Origin: Candidatus Gastranaerophilales bacterium
GTDB lineage: Bacteria; Cyanobacteriota; Vampirovibrionia; Gastranaerophilales; Gastranaerophilaceae
DNA length: 64,000 nucleotides
NCBI GenBank assembly: GCA_944324915.1
Contig: CALUYD010000006.1
Coordinates: 1 to 64,000, forward strand
Direction: 5' to 3'
Positions 16,514-25,777 of this stretch are shown here, one piece after another. Each line of letters begins with the position of its first letter. Position 1 is the first letter of the stretch. The notes beneath the pieces are model-generated. The model had not been told where the DNA came from. It was given only the letters and a program-made list of their open reading frames with translations, and made no database searches. Both the position numbers and the translations under genes were made by a program.

Positions 16514-17077
16514 TTAATAAATGTAATAATCTTCGTCAAACCTTACAAAGACGCTATCTCTTTGAGTAATTTTTACATGTTGACCAAATTCATATTCACC
16601 GCTTGGAACGTATTGCAATGTTCCGCCCCAGCGATTGCCGTATACTCTTCTTGGATGTATGGTGGTGTTGTATGAAGCCGGATTTGTTAAATCTCCCCCT
16701 AGTGTTTCTTCTCCGTTTGAAAAAATAAGAGTTGCTTTTATCGGGATTCTTTCTTTTGTATTTTTATCTATTATATCCGTTATATTTATGCTGATTGCAG
16801 CATTTACGCCTTGAGTCGGCATTTTTAATTTACTTACGTATCCTAAAAAAATATCACCTTTTTTAATAGCCTTTTTTTCTACTACCCAAACATCACTTGG
16901 GGCTATAAAATAAACTTCGGAACCTTCTTCAAGGTTTTGTGTAGAAAGGGGGATTTTTGTATAGACTTTTACAAGTGAATTTTTAGGCATAAAGTGTTTA
17001 TATTCTTCACCTTTTGCTAAAAAGAATATATTTGTTACAAATATTATAAAAATTATAAACAGGATTTTTTTAGTCAT
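16514..17077 (-). CDS. Secreted beta-rich protein, uncharacterised
   Basis: A 187-aa protein with an N-terminal signal peptide (FIIFIIFVTNIFFLAKG). The mature part is beta-rich with no known catalytic motif. It shares a layout with the next gene: LVKVYTKIPLSTQ, GSEVYFIA, a KKGDIFLGYV turn and an IPIKATL strand. The conserved 'KGD.F.G.V' turn suggests an OmpA/LPS-transport-like sandwich, but I cannot assign a family. It is the first gene of the minus-strand run leading to tonB and is divergent, by 91 nt, from the large AsmA-like gene, so it may share regulation with it. Confidence 0.7.
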   Translation of the reverse strand: MTKKILFIIFIIFVTNIFFLAKGEEYKHFMPKNSLVKVYTKIPLSTQNLEEGSEVYFIAPSDVWVVEKKAIKKGDIFLGYVSKLKMPTQGVNAAISINITDIIDKNTKERIPIKATLIFSNGEETLGGDLTNPASYNTTIHPRRVYGNRWGGTLQYVPSGEYEFGQHVKITQRDSVFVRFDEDYYIY

Positions 17078-17155
17078 AATTCAATATTAATGGTTTTTTT
17101 AATATTTTCAACCTTACAATTGTATGAATTTTTAGCCCTTATTTAAAAAACAAAC

Positions 17156-17161
17156 TATAAT
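17156..17161 (+). promoter_or_regulatory. -10 box for the large AsmA-like gene
   Basis: A perfect TATAAT ends 7 nt before the ATG at 17169. Transcription would then begin at or next to the start codon, giving a leaderless message. No Shine-Dalgarno is present, which agrees with this. Confidence 0.5.
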
Positions 17162-17168
17162 CAAATAT

Positions 17169-20100
17169 ATGCAAAAAATGTTTTCATTATTTAAAAATAA
17201 TATATACGCTAAAACGGCTTTGATATTGTTTTCTGCTGTTTTGGTTTTGTTTTGCTTTTTGTTGTTTATTTTTAAATATTTGATTTCATATTCTTTTATC
17301 GAAAAAAAGTTTGATGATATTACAGGTTTAAAAATAGAATTTGTCGAGCCTGATACAAATTTTGACTTTAGATTTAATTTAAACATTAAAGCAAAAAAGA
17401 TAAATGTTTATGATAAAACAAAGAAAAATTGTTTTGTTTCTTTGGATAGTCCAAATATTGCATTTAAGCCTTTGGGGTTTTTGTTTAACAGGGCATATTT
17501 TAAAAAAGTCGATATAAATAATATCGATATTAAGCTAAATAGAAACTCAAGCGGGCAAATTGATATATTAAATGCGCTAAATAAAGATTTAGATAAATAT
17601 TTAAATAAAAATATTAAAGTTACAAGATTGAGTGCAGATATTGCTCAAATTAATTTATTATTTAGTGATGAATATCTTATTAAAAGTCAAATAAAATTAA
17701 ATTTAAAAAACACAGATATTGATATTAATAAGAAGAAGAAAACTTTCTCATATAGTCAAACAGGCTTTATTGAAACTAACATAAATAATAATAAACAAAT
17801 TGCAAATATTTCAGCAAAACTTAATTCAAAATACCCCATAGAAAACCTTAACTCTAATGATTTAGAGGCCGATATTAATTTAGATAATATTAATCTTTAT
17901 ATCTTTAATGATTTAGTAAAAAAATATATTTCAAAAGATATTAAATATACCAAAGGTCAAGCTAATCTTGCTATTAAAACGCAAGATGAAAAACAAAGAT
18001 TTGATTTAAAAATTATAAATCCGACTTTAGGTTTAAATAACGGTAAAATTATTTCACCTTATAAAAATAATGTTGATATTTGCGCATATTTAACTTTGGA
18101 TAAAAAACAAATTAATATCCAAAATGCAAAAATTTCATCCGATAACCTTTTAATGCTGCTTGACGGCAATATTTTAGAACCTTTTTCTAAAAATCCTAAA
18201 GTTGATTTAAATATTGAATCTAAAAATACTCAAATTAATAATTTAATACCTTTTATTCCTGATAATGCAATATTTTATCGCCCTAAAGGAATACCGACTC
18301 TTAAAAAATCAAATTTCTATGCTTTAGCAAATGGTAAAGTTAATCTTAAACTCTTTCCTTTGAATGTTGAGGGTAATTTAAAGGTTGAAAATATTCATAT
18401 TCCAAATTATCCAAAACCATACAAGCAAAATGATGTAAATTTGATATTTATGAAAGATAAAGTTAGAGTTTATACAAGAGTTTATACTCCCGATAATGAA
18501 TATGTTTTAATTGATGGAATATCTAATCTTGATAATTCTTTGTATGGAGAATATAGCGTAAAATCAACATCAAAGATTAATTTATCTTTTGCTCAATTAT
18601 ATCTTGTTCCGATTCAGCAGGTAATAGGTTTTAATATAGGGCCTGTTCCGATTATGGATATTAAGGGTTATGGAAATATTGATATAAGCGCAAAAGGTAC
18701 AATTTTTGACGGTCAAGTTTTTGGTATATTTAATGCTTATAATGCAAGCGCAAAGATGAAAGGTCTAGACGCAAATTTAGAAAATGCAACTTGTAAATTA
18801 GTCTTTAATGACAAAGATGTAGTTATTGAACAAATTAAAGGAAAAATCGAAGACGGTGACTTTTCCTTAAAAGGAAAAGCAAATATTAAGGGTGAAGTTG
18901 AGCTTAATACTCAAATAAAAAATGTTTCAACAAGTAAGATTTTAAAAGTATTTAATAATAGTATAATTGCAAAACCATACATTAAACATACAAAAAATAT
19001 TGCTGCAACATCAGGCAAAATGAATGCTGATATTAATTTATCCGGTGTTGTAAAAGATTTTGAAAATGAATCATTTTTAGAAGAATTAATTCCTTTTGGA
19101 GAAATTAATCTTATAAATAATAAAGTAATATTGAATAATGGTTTTACACTAGATAAACTTTCATCGATTGCAAAGTTTGGAAAAGAACAATCAATAAAAG
19201 CTGATTTTAATATTAAAAATTCAAGATTTAATTTAGAGGTTTATTCTAAAGATGATTTATCGAAAATTGCAAAAGGGGATAAATTTAATGTTAGTTCTCA
19301 AATTTCTTCAAATAAAATAGCTTTTAGTGATGTATTGGATAGTTTGAATAGTTCAAAATTATTAAATGAAAATCATAAAAAGTTTACATCTCAATTAAAC
19401 GGTATAAATTTTTATACTAAGTTGTTCTTAAAATCAACTTGTGAGTTAACAATAAATGAATTGAATTTTGATAAAATTAAAAACAGTGGTTATTTGATAG
19501 GCTTAAATTCAAGTCAAAATGAAAATATAAAATTTAATTCGGGTTTAATTAAATTTGAAAATAATAAAATAAAATTTGATAATTTAAAAATCGGCTATAA
19601 ACAAGGAAAAATATTTGCAACAGGCAATATTTATAATGCGTTTTCAAAAAATCCATTGGGTGATTTGATTGTTAAATTTGAAGATATAAGTTTAGAAAAA
19701 TTAGATAAAGTTATTCCAAAAATTAAAACTCCAAAAGGTGTTATTAAATCAGGACAGTTAATTTTTAGAAATAATAACCTTAAATTAAATTCAATAAGTA
19801 TGGATTTAGGCGAAGCTCCTTTATTTTTAAATGCAAATTTAAAAAATATATATGATTTAAAGAGTATAAGTGCTAATTTTTCAACAATTTTAAATGAAAA
19901 AACAAGTGATAATATAATAAATCCGTATTTAGTTTCACCTTTAAAAATTACAGGCGAAATGCCTATAAAAGGTACATTTTATGGAGATATTAATAATTAT
20001 AATATTAGTTTTAGCGTATCTATTCCAAGAAGCTCTGATATTTCATTTAGCGGTGCTAATTTAGGTGATATTAACCATAAAAGGGAAATAACAGGGGTAA

Positions 20101-21542
20101 TAAATGTTGCTGATAATGTTGTTAAATTAAATAATATAAGATTAGTTAAATATATTGCAAATCAGAACAACAAAATAAATCCGCTTAATGCGCTAAAAGT
20201 TGACGGTAAAATTGTTCAAAAAAATAATTCTGTCATTTATGATGATTTAAAAATTACTACAAATACACCAATTAATGTTAGAGTTTTAAATTTAATATTT
20301 AAAAAATCTATCCTTAAAAAAGGAAATTTTGATTGCAATATTTCCTTAAATGGAGATTTAAAACTTCCTAAAATATTAGGCAGAGTGAATTTATATGATT
20401 TAGATATTCCTTTGTATAACACTAAAATTGATAGTATTAAATTTAATATTTTAAATAAATATATAGATGGTGAAATTCTTGCAAAAAATAAACAAAGTGA
20501 TGTTAAATTAGATTTTATTGCTTTGAATAAATTTGATACACCATATATAGTTAAAGATTTTAAAATTTTGTCTAACAAACTTGATATAAATGACATTTTA
20601 AACAGTATATATCCTTCAAGCTCTAAAGTTGATATAGAAGTAAAAAATGATTTTATTATTAAACCTTCTGATGTTGTAATCGAAAAAGGAACATTTGATT
20701 TTAGAGAGGTTCAATATAATAAAGTCGTATCCCAAAATTTAAAAGGTAAATTAAATTATAAAGATAACATTGTAAATCTTGATGATGTTTCTTTGGATAT
20801 TGCTCAAGGCTCTATTGATGGTAGTGGAAAATACAATATTAAATCAACAAAATTAGATATGTCTGCAAAAATGATTAATTGCGATTCTAATCTTTTGGCT
20901 AAAGAATTTTTAGGCTTATCAAATCAAATTTTTGGAAAAATGGACGGTACAATCGTTTTGAGTGGTAAAAATTTAAACACTCCTCAAGGAATAAAAAATG
21001 TTAAATCAGAAATTAATTTTTCTATTGATGACGGAAAAATGCCTAAATTGGGCTCTTTAGAATATTTATTAAGAGCCGGAAATTTATTTAAAAATGGTAT
21101 TTTAGGGCTTTCTTTAAATAATATTATCGAGGTTTTAACTCCTTATAAAACAGGCGAATTTGATAAAATTTCGGGAAGTTTATCTGTTAAAGACGGCGAA
21201 GTCGAAAAACTAAATATATTATCAAAAGGCAAAAATTTAAGTCTGTTTTTAGAAGGAAATTACAGTATTTTAGAAAAATTTGCTTATATTGAAATATATG
21301 GCAAGTTATCTCAAAATATCTCAAATGCTTTGGGTGCTTTGGGTAACGCATCTATTAATCAATTTATTAATATGATTACTCAATCTAAACATGATAAGAA
21401 TTTGCAAGATGAAAAATTACAAGAAAAACTATATAAAATTCCTCCTATCGAAGTTGAAAATCCGCAACCAAGATATTTTAAAGCGAGAGTTTTAGGCGAT
21501 ATCAATAAAGATGACTATATAAAAAGTTTTAATTGGATATAA
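17169..21542 (+). CDS. Large AsmA/TamB-like envelope bridge protein
   Basis: A 1457-aa protein. One membrane helix near residues 17-42 precedes an AsmA-type N-terminal motif (GLKIEFVEP...) and more than 1300 residues of short beta strands with the recurring pattern 'N.k.I.aKG.' expected of a periplasm-spanning repeating-beta-groove protein. The C-terminus repeats the plan of the 1075-aa protein at 9715: DDGKMPKLGSLEYLLRAGN, ISGSLSVKDG, then KIPPIE...FKARVLGDI and a terminal FNWI. Proteins of this class (TamB, YhdP, YdbH) carry phospholipid or assist beta-barrel assembly. It is divergent from the TonB operon that contains its paralogue. An alternative start is ATG 17178. Confidence 0.82.
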   Translation: MQKMFSLFKNNIYAKTALILFSAVLVLFCFLLFIFKYLISYSFIEKKFDDITGLKIEFVEPDTNFDFRFNLNIKAKKINVYDKTKKNCFVSLDSPNIAFKPLGFLFNRAYFKKVDINNIDIKLNRNSSGQIDILNALNKDLDKYLNKNIKVTRLSADIAQINLLFSDEYLIKSQIKLNLKNTDIDINKKKKTFSYSQTGFIETNINNNKQIANISAKLNSKYPIENLNSNDLEADINLDNINLYIFNDLVKKYISKDIKYTKGQANLAIKTQDEKQRFDLKIINPTLGLNNGKIISPYKNNVDICAYLTLDKKQINIQNAKISSDNLLMLLDGNILEPFSKNPKVDLNIESKNTQINNLIPFIPDNAIFYRPKGIPTLKKSNFYALANGKVNLKLFPLNVEGNLKVENIHIPNYPKPYKQNDVNLIFMKDKVRVYTRVYTPDNEYVLIDGISNLDNSLYGEYSVKSTSKINLSFAQLYLVPIQQVIGFNIGPVPIMDIKGYGNIDISAKGTIFDGQVFGIFNAYNASAKMKGLDANLENATCKLVFNDKDVVIEQIKGKIEDGDFSLKGKANIKGEVELNTQIKNVSTSKILKVFNNSIIAKPYIKHTKNIAATSGKMNADINLSGVVKDFENESFLEELIPFGEINLINNKVILNNGFTLDKLSSIAKFGKEQSIKADFNIKNSRFNLEVYSKDDLSKIAKGDKFNVSSQISSNKIAFSDVLDSLNSSKLLNENHKKFTSQLNGINFYTKLFLKSTCELTINELNFDKIKNSGYLIGLNSSQNENIKFNSGLIKFENNKIKFDNLKIGYKQGKIFATGNIYNAFSKNPLGDLIVKFEDISLEKLDKVIPKIKTPKGVIKSGQLIFRNNNLKLNSISMDLGEAPLFLNANLKNIYDLKSISANFSTILNEKTSDNIINPYLVSPLKITGEMPIKGTFYGDINNYNISFSVSIPRSSDISFSGANLGDINHKREITGVINVADNVVKLNNIRLVKYIANQNNKINPLNALKVDGKIVQKNNSVIYDDLKITTNTPINVRVLNLIFKKSILKKGNFDCNISLNGDLKLPKILGRVNLYDLDIPLYNTKIDSIKFNILNKYIDGEILAKNKQSDVKLDFIALNKFDTPYIVKDFKILSNKLDINDILNSIYPSSSKVDIEVKNDFIIKPSDVVIEKGTFDFREVQYNKVVSQNLKGKLNYKDNIVNLDDVSLDIAQGSIDGSGKYNIKSTKLDMSAKMINCDSNLLAKEFLGLSNQIFGKMDGTIVLSGKNLNTPQGIKNVKSEINFSIDDGKMPKLGSLEYLLRAGNLFKNGILGLSLNNIIEVLTPYKTGEFDKISGSLSVKDGEVEKLNILSKGKNLSLFLEGNYSILEKFAYIEIYGKLSQNISNALGALGNASINQFINMITQSKHDKNLQDEKLQEKLYKIPPIEVENPQPRYFKARVLGDINKDDYIKSFNWI

Positions 21543-21562
21543 ATAAACATGTAACAATTAAA

Positions 21563-21601
21563 TTTACATACAAACGTAAAAATAGAGATTTTTGGTAGAA
21601 T
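21563..21601 (+). promoter_or_regulatory. Promoter of the TreS-like gene
   Basis: TTTACA (21563-21568) and an extended -10 TGgTAGAAT (hexamer 21596-21601) lie directly before the ATG at 21608. The 27-nt spacing is too long for a classical -35, so the extended -10 is probably the working element. The message would be leaderless or nearly so. Confidence 0.45.
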
Positions 21602-21607
21602 TAAATT

Positions 21608-23614
21608 ATGAAAAAAATATTATCAATGATATTGGCATTTATGCTTGTTGGTGTACCCGCTTTAGCAGAAGTAAAAGCGGTAAATAACGAAATAAAACCT
21701 ATTGAAACAGCGCAGACAAGCGACAAAATAAAAAAAGAAATTAAAGATGCTATTGTTACTATATATGGAAAAGATTTGGCAGAAGATGTTTATGCTAATG
21801 TATTATTCCATGCTTATAAAGCAATAGGAGAAAGACCAAAGGCGCTTTTAGATCAAGATTATGAAAGAAAATCAGATTGGTATAAAGATGAAATTATCTA
21901 TATGTTTTATGTTGACCAATTTGGTGTTGTTTCTGATAAAGAAAATAATACTTTTAAAGATACAGCTTTAATGCTTGATTATTTAAAGGATTTAGGTGTT
22001 ACAACGCTATATATGCTTCCTTTTGCGGATAGCCCCATGAAAGATGCGGGTTTTGATGTAAAAGATCCAAGAAATATAAGACGTGATTTGGGCGGAATGT
22101 CTGAGTTTAAGCAATTTGTTAAAGAAGCAAAAGCAAGAGGTTTTAAAATAAAATCCGATTTGGTTTTAAACCATTTTTCAGATACTCATGAGTGGTTTAA
22201 AAAAATAAGCGAGGGTGATGAAAGTTATCTTGAATATTTTGTATATAAAACAAAAATGCCTGAATATAAAAGATATCAAGATGAAAAATTAGGTACTGTT
22301 GTTGAATACAAAGAAGATGACGGCACAATATCAAAAAGAAGAATAATTTTCCCTGAAAACACTGAAACAAATTATAGAGAAATTACTGTAAACGGTAAAA
22401 AATATTATCTATATCACACTTTCTACCCGTTCCAATTAGATATAAATTGGCAAAATCCAAAAGTTTTATATTATGTTTTGGATGTAATTTCATATTGGGC
22501 TAATTTAGGTATTGATATTTTCAGAATGGATGCTATCCCTTATTTATCTAAAGATATAGGAACTAACGCTGAAAATCAGCCAAAAACTCACGCTATTGTG
22601 ACACTTTTAAGTAATTATATTCAATTAACTGCTCCATCAAGCGTAATTCAAGTTGAAGCATGTCAGCCTCCTAAAGATATTTTGCATTATTTTGGCAAAG
22701 AAAGAGAAGTTAGTGTTCAAATAGAAGAAGATGTTAAAAATCTAAAACGTACATCCGAAGCTCAAATTGCATATCACTTCCCTTATATGCCTGCTATTTG
22801 GGCAAGTTTAGTTACCCAAGATAAGAAATATTTTATTGATGCATATAAAAATACTCCAACTATTCCAAAAACTGCTACTTGGGGAATATTTTTAAGAGTA
22901 CATGATGAATTAACTTTGGAAATGGTAAGTCCTGAAGTTAGAGAAATTGTGTTTGATAGCTTGGTTGATAAAGGCGCAAGTTTTAGAAAAGGTTTTGGTG
23001 TAGCCGGAAGATTAGCAAACTTCTTAGATAAAGACCCTGATAGAATTGAAGAAGCATTTTCAATTTTATTATCGCTTCCGGGTATTCCTATCATATATTA
23101 TGGCGATGAAGTAGGCGCTGCCAATAATTATGAACATGCAAAAAAATCAGCTCTTTTAAGGGCTAAAGATAAATTGAATTTATTATCCGTATTTGATTCT
23201 CGTGATATTAATCGTGGAAATGTTCCTCAAAAATTATTTTATGGTTCAACAAAAGGATATTATGAATTCAATTCAAAAGTATATGAAAAAGTGCAAAACT
23301 TAATTGCTTTAAGAAAAAAATTGCCCGTTATGGTGGATGGTGATTTTGAAATATTGAAAACCAAAGATAAAAGTAATTTTTCATATATAAGAAAAAATAA
23401 AGAAAAGCAAATTTTGGTAATTCATAATTTATCAAATAAAAGACTTGTTAGCGAAATTACTTTGCCTGCTGATATTGTCTTAAAAAATAACGGAAAAATA
23501 TCATCGCTAAAGAATTTGATTAACAATGATAATATAAAAGTAAATATTTCATTGCAAAATAGAACCATGCATTTAAGATTATCTCCATATCAAACTGTTT
23601 GGCTTGAATTATAG
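21608..23614 (+). CDS. Exported TreS-like GH13 alpha-glucosyl enzyme
   Basis: A 668-aa protein with a Sec signal peptide (MKKILSMILAFMLVGVPALA). After a helical extension of about 65 residues comes the GH13 barrel. Its motifs follow trehalose synthase (maltose glucosyltransferase): WYKDEIIYMFYVDQFG, DLVLNHFSDTHEWF, nucleophile Asp in GIDIFRMDA (about 309), acid/base Glu in VIQVEACQPP (about 345), and HDELTLEM (about 431), a wording typical of TreS. A beta domain ends the protein. All catalytic residues are present. TreS is normally cytoplasmic, so the export signal is unusual; the enzyme may instead hydrolyse or rearrange alpha-glucans in the periplasm. The next gene follows after 8 nt. Confidence 0.85.
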   Translation: MKKILSMILAFMLVGVPALAEVKAVNNEIKPIETAQTSDKIKKEIKDAIVTIYGKDLAEDVYANVLFHAYKAIGERPKALLDQDYERKSDWYKDEIIYMFYVDQFGVVSDKENNTFKDTALMLDYLKDLGVTTLYMLPFADSPMKDAGFDVKDPRNIRRDLGGMSEFKQFVKEAKARGFKIKSDLVLNHFSDTHEWFKKISEGDESYLEYFVYKTKMPEYKRYQDEKLGTVVEYKEDDGTISKRRIIFPENTETNYREITVNGKKYYLYHTFYPFQLDINWQNPKVLYYVLDVISYWANLGIDIFRMDAIPYLSKDIGTNAENQPKTHAIVTLLSNYIQLTAPSSVIQVEACQPPKDILHYFGKEREVSVQIEEDVKNLKRTSEAQIAYHFPYMPAIWASLVTQDKKYFIDAYKNTPTIPKTATWGIFLRVHDELTLEMVSPEVREIVFDSLVDKGASFRKGFGVAGRLANFLDKDPDRIEEAFSILLSLPGIPIIYYGDEVGAANNYEHAKKSALLRAKDKLNLLSVFDSRDINRGNVPQKLFYGSTKGYYEFNSKVYEKVQNLIALRKKLPVMVDGDFEILKTKDKSNFSYIRKNKEKQILVIHNLSNKRLVSEITLPADIVLKNNGKISSLKNLINNDNIKVNISLQNRTMHLRLSPYQTVWLEL

Positions 23615-23622
23615 GAGCTTAG

Positions 23623-24306
23623 ATGGCAGATTTTTTAGAACGCACAAGATCGCTAATTGGTGAAAATTCTTTATTAAAACTTTCAAAATCAAAAATTCTT
23701 GTTTTTGGAATTGGAGGTGTCGGGGGTTACGTGGTTGAAGCTCTAGTGCGCTCAGGAATTGGCGAGATTGATATTGTTGACAATGACAAAGTTTCGATTT
23801 CTAATTTAAACCGTCAAATTGTCGCTCTTAATTCAACTATTGGTGAATATAAAGTTGATGTTATGAAAAAAAGAGCTCTTGATATTAATCCAGATTTAAA
23901 AATAAATACATATAAATTGTTTTTTGATGATGATACAAAAGATGAATTTGATTTTTCAAAATATGATTATATAGTTGATGCAATTGATTCTGTTAAATCA
24001 AAGCTATTATTAGTTGAATTGGCTAAAAATAATAATACTCCGATAATTTCATCTATGGGTACAGGAAATAAATTAAATCCTCTTAAATTTGAAATAGCCG
24101 ATATTTCAAAAACTTCTGTTTGCCCTTTGGCTAGAGTAGTTAGGATTGAACTTAAAAAAAGAGGAATAAAAGAATTAAAAGTGCTTTATTCTAAAGAAAC
24201 GCCGTATAAAGACGGTTCAAGAATTCCATCATCAATTTCTTTTGTTCCTTCAACTGCCGGTTTAATTATAGCTTCAGAAGTTATTAAGGATATTATTGCG
24301 CAATAA
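23623..24306 (+). CDS. tcdA: tRNA threonylcarbamoyladenosine dehydratase (TcdA)
   Basis: A 227-aa E1-like protein. The nucleotide-binding loop is GIGGVGGYVVEAL. NLNRQI (adenylation Arg) and DAIDSVKSK follow the ThiF/MoeB/TcdA pattern, and the opening ERTRSLIGENSLLKL plus CPLARVVRIELKKRGI are typical of TcdA (CsdL). The enzyme uses ATP to cyclise t6A37 to ct6A in tRNAs that read ANN codons. It lacks the zinc CxxC pairs of MoeB, which favours TcdA. AGGAG precedes the ATG, 8 nt after the TreS-like stop, so the two are probably cotranscribed without an obvious functional link. Confidence 0.92.
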   Translation: MADFLERTRSLIGENSLLKLSKSKILVFGIGGVGGYVVEALVRSGIGEIDIVDNDKVSISNLNRQIVALNSTIGEYKVDVMKKRALDINPDLKINTYKLFFDDDTKDEFDFSKYDYIVDAIDSVKSKLLLVELAKNNNTPIISSMGTGNKLNPLKFEIADISKTSVCPLARVVRIELKKRGIKELKVLYSKETPYKDGSRIPSSISFVPSTAGLIIASEVIKDIIAQ

Positions 24307-24332
24307 AAAAAGTTTTTCTGTTTTATAGTGAT

Positions 24333-25253
24333 ATGAAAATATCCCCAATAAATTTTAATAGACAAAATTTTACATCAACAACAAGAACAACCTATATAAG
24401 TAATACTGATGGCGTTTTTGCGCTGCCTCGTTTTAATCCTTTGGTTGGTACAAACTCCACCTTTTCAAGAGATGAAAACGTTAAAATGGTTGCTTCAAAT
24501 TCAACTAATTTTTTTAGAAAAGATATTTCTTGGGAGAATTTAGGTAAAATTTTTAAAAAACAATTTCCAAAAGGTGATGTAAAAATATATGATTTTGCTT
24601 GCTCTGACGGCTCTGAAGCCTATTCTATTATAATTGCTTTAATGGAGCAATTAGGACAAAAAGAAGCACAAAGGTTTTTACCCATTATTGCAAGTGATGT
24701 TGATGAAGAAATAATTAGAATGGCAAATTCAGGTAAGATTGGCGTTAGAGAAGATGAATTTCCTAAAATTAAAGATATGATTAAAAAGGGCGGTATTGAA
24801 AAATATTTTATAGTTCATAAAACAGGCTCAGGTTACATTTTATCTCCAAAAGAGATTTTATCTAAAAATGTTGTGTTTAAAAAAGAAACAATATCTAATG
24901 GGCTTGATGAAGTCGATAAAGGTGAAAATAATATAATTTTTTGTAGAAATTTTTGGAAATATTTGCCGTTTAATGAAATGTCTGAAGCATCTTGGAAATT
25001 AAAAGAAAAATTAAATGATAAAACACTTGTTGCTATTGGTGATTTCGATATAGATAAATTTTCTAATGCTCCATCTTTTATTCTTAATTCCGGTTTAAGA
25101 TTGCATAATGAATGTTTATCAGACAATATTTATTCATATAGAAAAGGTCTTGAAAATATTATGGTTTCAAGAGATAAACGCTCTTGGGATAAATTGTTGC
25201 AAGGGTATTATAGAAATTATATTCCTTTTTATATTAATGCTTCTAGGATTTAA
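24333..25253 (+). CDS. CheR-like SAM-dependent methyltransferase
   Basis: A 306-aa protein. After the tag-like N-terminus MKISPINFNRQNFTS, residues 50-290 follow CheR: NSTNFFRKDISW (CheR 'TxFFR'), the SAM-binding YDFACSDGSEAYSI (CheR 'aCStGeEpYSia'), ASDVDEEIIRMA, and NIIFCRNFWKYL (CheR 'D.IfCRNvliYf'). CheR methylates chemoreceptor glutamates, but there are no chemotaxis or flagellar genes here and the N-terminal helical receptor-binding part is shortened. The substrate is therefore unknown. A TATAGT box ends 3 nt before the ATG, suggesting a leaderless transcript. The 3' end overlaps the convergent crcB by 11 nt. Confidence 0.8.
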   Translation: MKISPINFNRQNFTSTTRTTYISNTDGVFALPRFNPLVGTNSTFSRDENVKMVASNSTNFFRKDISWENLGKIFKKQFPKGDVKIYDFACSDGSEAYSIIIALMEQLGQKEAQRFLPIIASDVDEEIIRMANSGKIGVREDEFPKIKDMIKKGGIEKYFIVHKTGSGYILSPKEILSKNVVFKKETISNGLDEVDKGENNIIFCRNFWKYLPFNEMSEASWKLKEKLNDKTLVAIGDFDIDKFSNAPSFILNSGLRLHNECLSDNIYSYRKGLENIMVSRDKRSWDKLLQGYYRNYIPFYINASRI

Positions 25254-25629
25254 ATTGAATATTTGCAAGATAAAAGCCTAAAAATGTTAATGCTAAGCCT
25301 ATAACACAACTTGAAAACATATATATTAACCCGTGAAGAATTTTTTCATCTTTAATAAAAGAAAAAATTTCATAATTAAATGTGCTAAAAGTTGTAAGTC
25401 CGCCTAAAAATCCGACTGTTAAAAACAGTTTTAAATTTTGAGGTAGAATTTGAGCTTTAAGGTAGAATATTGCGCAAATATATCCAATTAGAAAACACCC
25501 TATTAAATTCGCGATAAATGTTCCTAAATATGACATATTTAGCACTTTTATAAAAAATGAAGTTATTGAAAATCTAGTAATTGCGCCTATTCCGCCACCT
25601 AAAAAAATAGCTAAAAATTTATATATCAT
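25243..25629 (-). CDS. crcB: CrcB/Fluc fluoride channel
   Basis: A 128-aa protein with four membrane helices. Family motifs are GGGIGAITRF near the N-terminus, NLIGCFLIG in helix 2, and GFLGGLTTFSTFNYE, which holds the fluoride-lining Phe/Thr/Ser residues. Fluc dimers export fluoride. The ATG at 25629 has an AGAGGA ribosome site; a longer frame runs upstream only because it reads through tRNA-Ser. A single homodimeric-type gene is present. No fluoride riboswitch can fit in the 34 nt between the tRNA and the gene. Confidence 0.93.
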   Translation of the reverse strand: MIYKFLAIFLGGGIGAITRFSITSFFIKVLNMSYLGTFIANLIGCFLIGYICAIFYLKAQILPQNLKLFLTVGFLGGLTTFSTFNYEIFSFIKDEKILHGLIYMFSSCVIGLALTFLGFYLANIQFKS

Positions 25630-25663
25630 ATTTTCCTCTTTTATGTAATTATATACAAAAAAA

Positions 25664-25750
25664 CAGAGATGAAGGGATTCGAACCCTTGGCGGAGTCTCC
25701 CCCGCACAGTCGTTCCAGGACTGCACCTTAAACCACTCGGACACATCTCT
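25664..25750 (-). tRNA. tRNA-Ser (anticodon GGA)
   Basis: On the minus strand the acceptor AGAGATG pairs with CATCTCT, with G as discriminator. The anticodon stem CAGTC/GACTG holds the loop CTGGAAC (anticodon GGA). A long variable arm (GCGGGGGAGACTCCGC) marks it as class II, and the T loop contains TTCGAAT. CCA is not encoded. Confidence 0.96.
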
Positions 25751-25777
25751 ATTTTGTTTTATTATAATATCAAAAAA

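Noticed and set aside
25630-25746. Extension of CrcB by 39 residues at the N-terminus
   Set aside because: The extension is a translation of tRNA-Ser. The ATG at 25629 has a good ribosome site and gives the normal family length.
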